Virus record (IMG/VR): IMGVR_UViG_3300042731_002354
Span: 1 to 33,322 of that record
From: a virus
Strand: one strand, 5' to 3'
Length of the DNA stretch: 33,322 bases
Notes under the pieces: model-generated
Databases searched by the model: none
Seen by the model: the letters and a program-made list of their open reading frames with translations, nothing else
Told to the model about the DNA's origin: nothing
Translations under genes and position numbers: made by a program
Part shown: in pieces, positions 32,792-33,322 of the stretch
How positions within the stretch are numbered: position 1 is the first letter of the stretch
Layout: each line of letters opens with the position of its first letter

Positions 32792-33322
32792 TGTTTAATC
32801 ACGTTGATATTGATCTACCTAAACTAGATCGTGAAACCATTGATGGTGTAAGATACTACAAAGTTCCTGACGAAGAAGAACTCCTCCGACTGGTCTCCAT
32901 TACTTCGGTGACCAGTCATTTTAATAAGGAGATTTTTGTCAAGTGGCGCAAAAAAGTTGGTAATGAAGAAGCGGATCGTATCACGAAACGGGCAACTAGT
33001 CGTGGTACAGATATGCATACTCTTACAGAACACTTTCTTAAGAATGAAGAACTCCCTAAAGTTCAACCTATCTCTGATTTTCTTTTTAAAATTTCTAAAG
33101 AGAAATTAAATAATATAAATAATATTTACGCCCTTGAAGGGTCTCTGTATAGCAAACAACTAGGTGTAGCAGGGACCGTAGATTGTATCGCTGAATATGA
33201 CGGCGAGTTAGCTATAATCGACTTCAAAACATCAGCAAAACCGAAACCACGCGAGTGGATCGATCACTATTTTGTACAGTGCATGGCATATGGTTGTATG
33301 CTGTATGAACTGACTGGTATTT
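32791..33322 (+). CDS. PD-(D/E)XK exonuclease (MGME1/Cas4-like), 3' end outside window
   Basis: This frame starts at ATG 32791 (TAATG overlap with phoH) and is open to the window edge; about 177 residues are visible. It shows the nuclease core AGTVDCIAEYDGELAIIDFK with the D and D-x-K metal and catalytic residues, followed by the motif IV-like Q in DHYFVQCMAYG. The N-terminal region includes SITSVTSHF and a helix with RATSRGTDMH. The pattern fits RecB/Cas4-type exonucleases like mitochondrial MGME1, known in T4-like cyanophages. It would trim single-stranded DNA ends during replication or recombination. The C-terminus is not in the window. Confidence 0.88.
   Translation, partial: MFNHVDIDLPKLDRETIDGVRYYKVPDEEELLRLVSITSVTSHFNKEIFVKWRKKVGNEEADRITKRATSRGTDMHTLTEHFLKNEELPKVQPISDFLFKISKEKLNNINNIYALEGSLYSKQLGVAGTVDCIAEYDGELAIIDFKTSAKPKPREWIDHYFVQCMAYGCMLYELTGI

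Overview
The window is a piece of a T4-like cyanophage genome (a myovirus infecting marine Synechococcus or Prochlorococcus). The evidence is a phage photosystem II D2 gene (psbD), a TalC-type transaldolase, small cyanobacterial-type and cyanophage-type proteins, PhoH, ThyX, T4-type late promoter motifs (TATAAATA and variants), AT-rich DNA and tightly packed genes. Every supported gene lies on the + strand. No tRNA, rRNA, insertion sequence or CRISPR array was seen.

Layout. (1) 1-2517: host-metabolism block: the 3' part of psbD, a terminator, two small proteins, talC, a sulfotransferase-like protein and a 37-residue Cys-pair protein, mostly joined by overlapping start/stop codons. (2) 2541-23961: about 21 kb of virion fibre and adhesin genes, divided by late promoter motifs that often lie across the preceding stop codon. 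It holds a fibre with an S74-type self-cleaving C-terminus, a free-standing HNH endonuclease, two beta-helix fibres, two related 109-residue proteins, a complete subtilisin-like protease, a 1755-residue collagen-like fibre and a 1549-residue structural protein. Two of the fibres carry the same cupredoxin-like domain with a full His-Cys-His-Met copper ligand set. (3) 24017-28562: glycan block: a beta-propeller glycosidase/phosphorylase-like protein, a TPR plus GT2-type glycosyltransferase, and a 720-residue fusion of GT17-type glycosyltransferase, methyltransferase and 2OG-Fe(II) dioxygenase-like domains. (4) 28569-30076: glutaredoxin, a late promoter with a structured leader, a one-helix membrane protein and two conserved cyanophage proteins. 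(5) 30077-33322: a near-ideal sigma70 promoter, a hairpin leader, four to five very small proteins, a combined terminator/promoter, then thyX, a small conserved protein, phoH and the start of a PD-(D/E)XK nuclease of the MGME1/Cas4 type.

How the parts may work together (inference): psbD and talC support host light reactions and pentose phosphate flux during infection. ThyX, glutaredoxin and the nuclease serve nucleotide and DNA metabolism. The fibre block sets host recognition, and the glycan genes beside it may decorate the fibres or alter the host surface. The protease, the copper-site-like domains and the triple fusion are the least ordinary elements.
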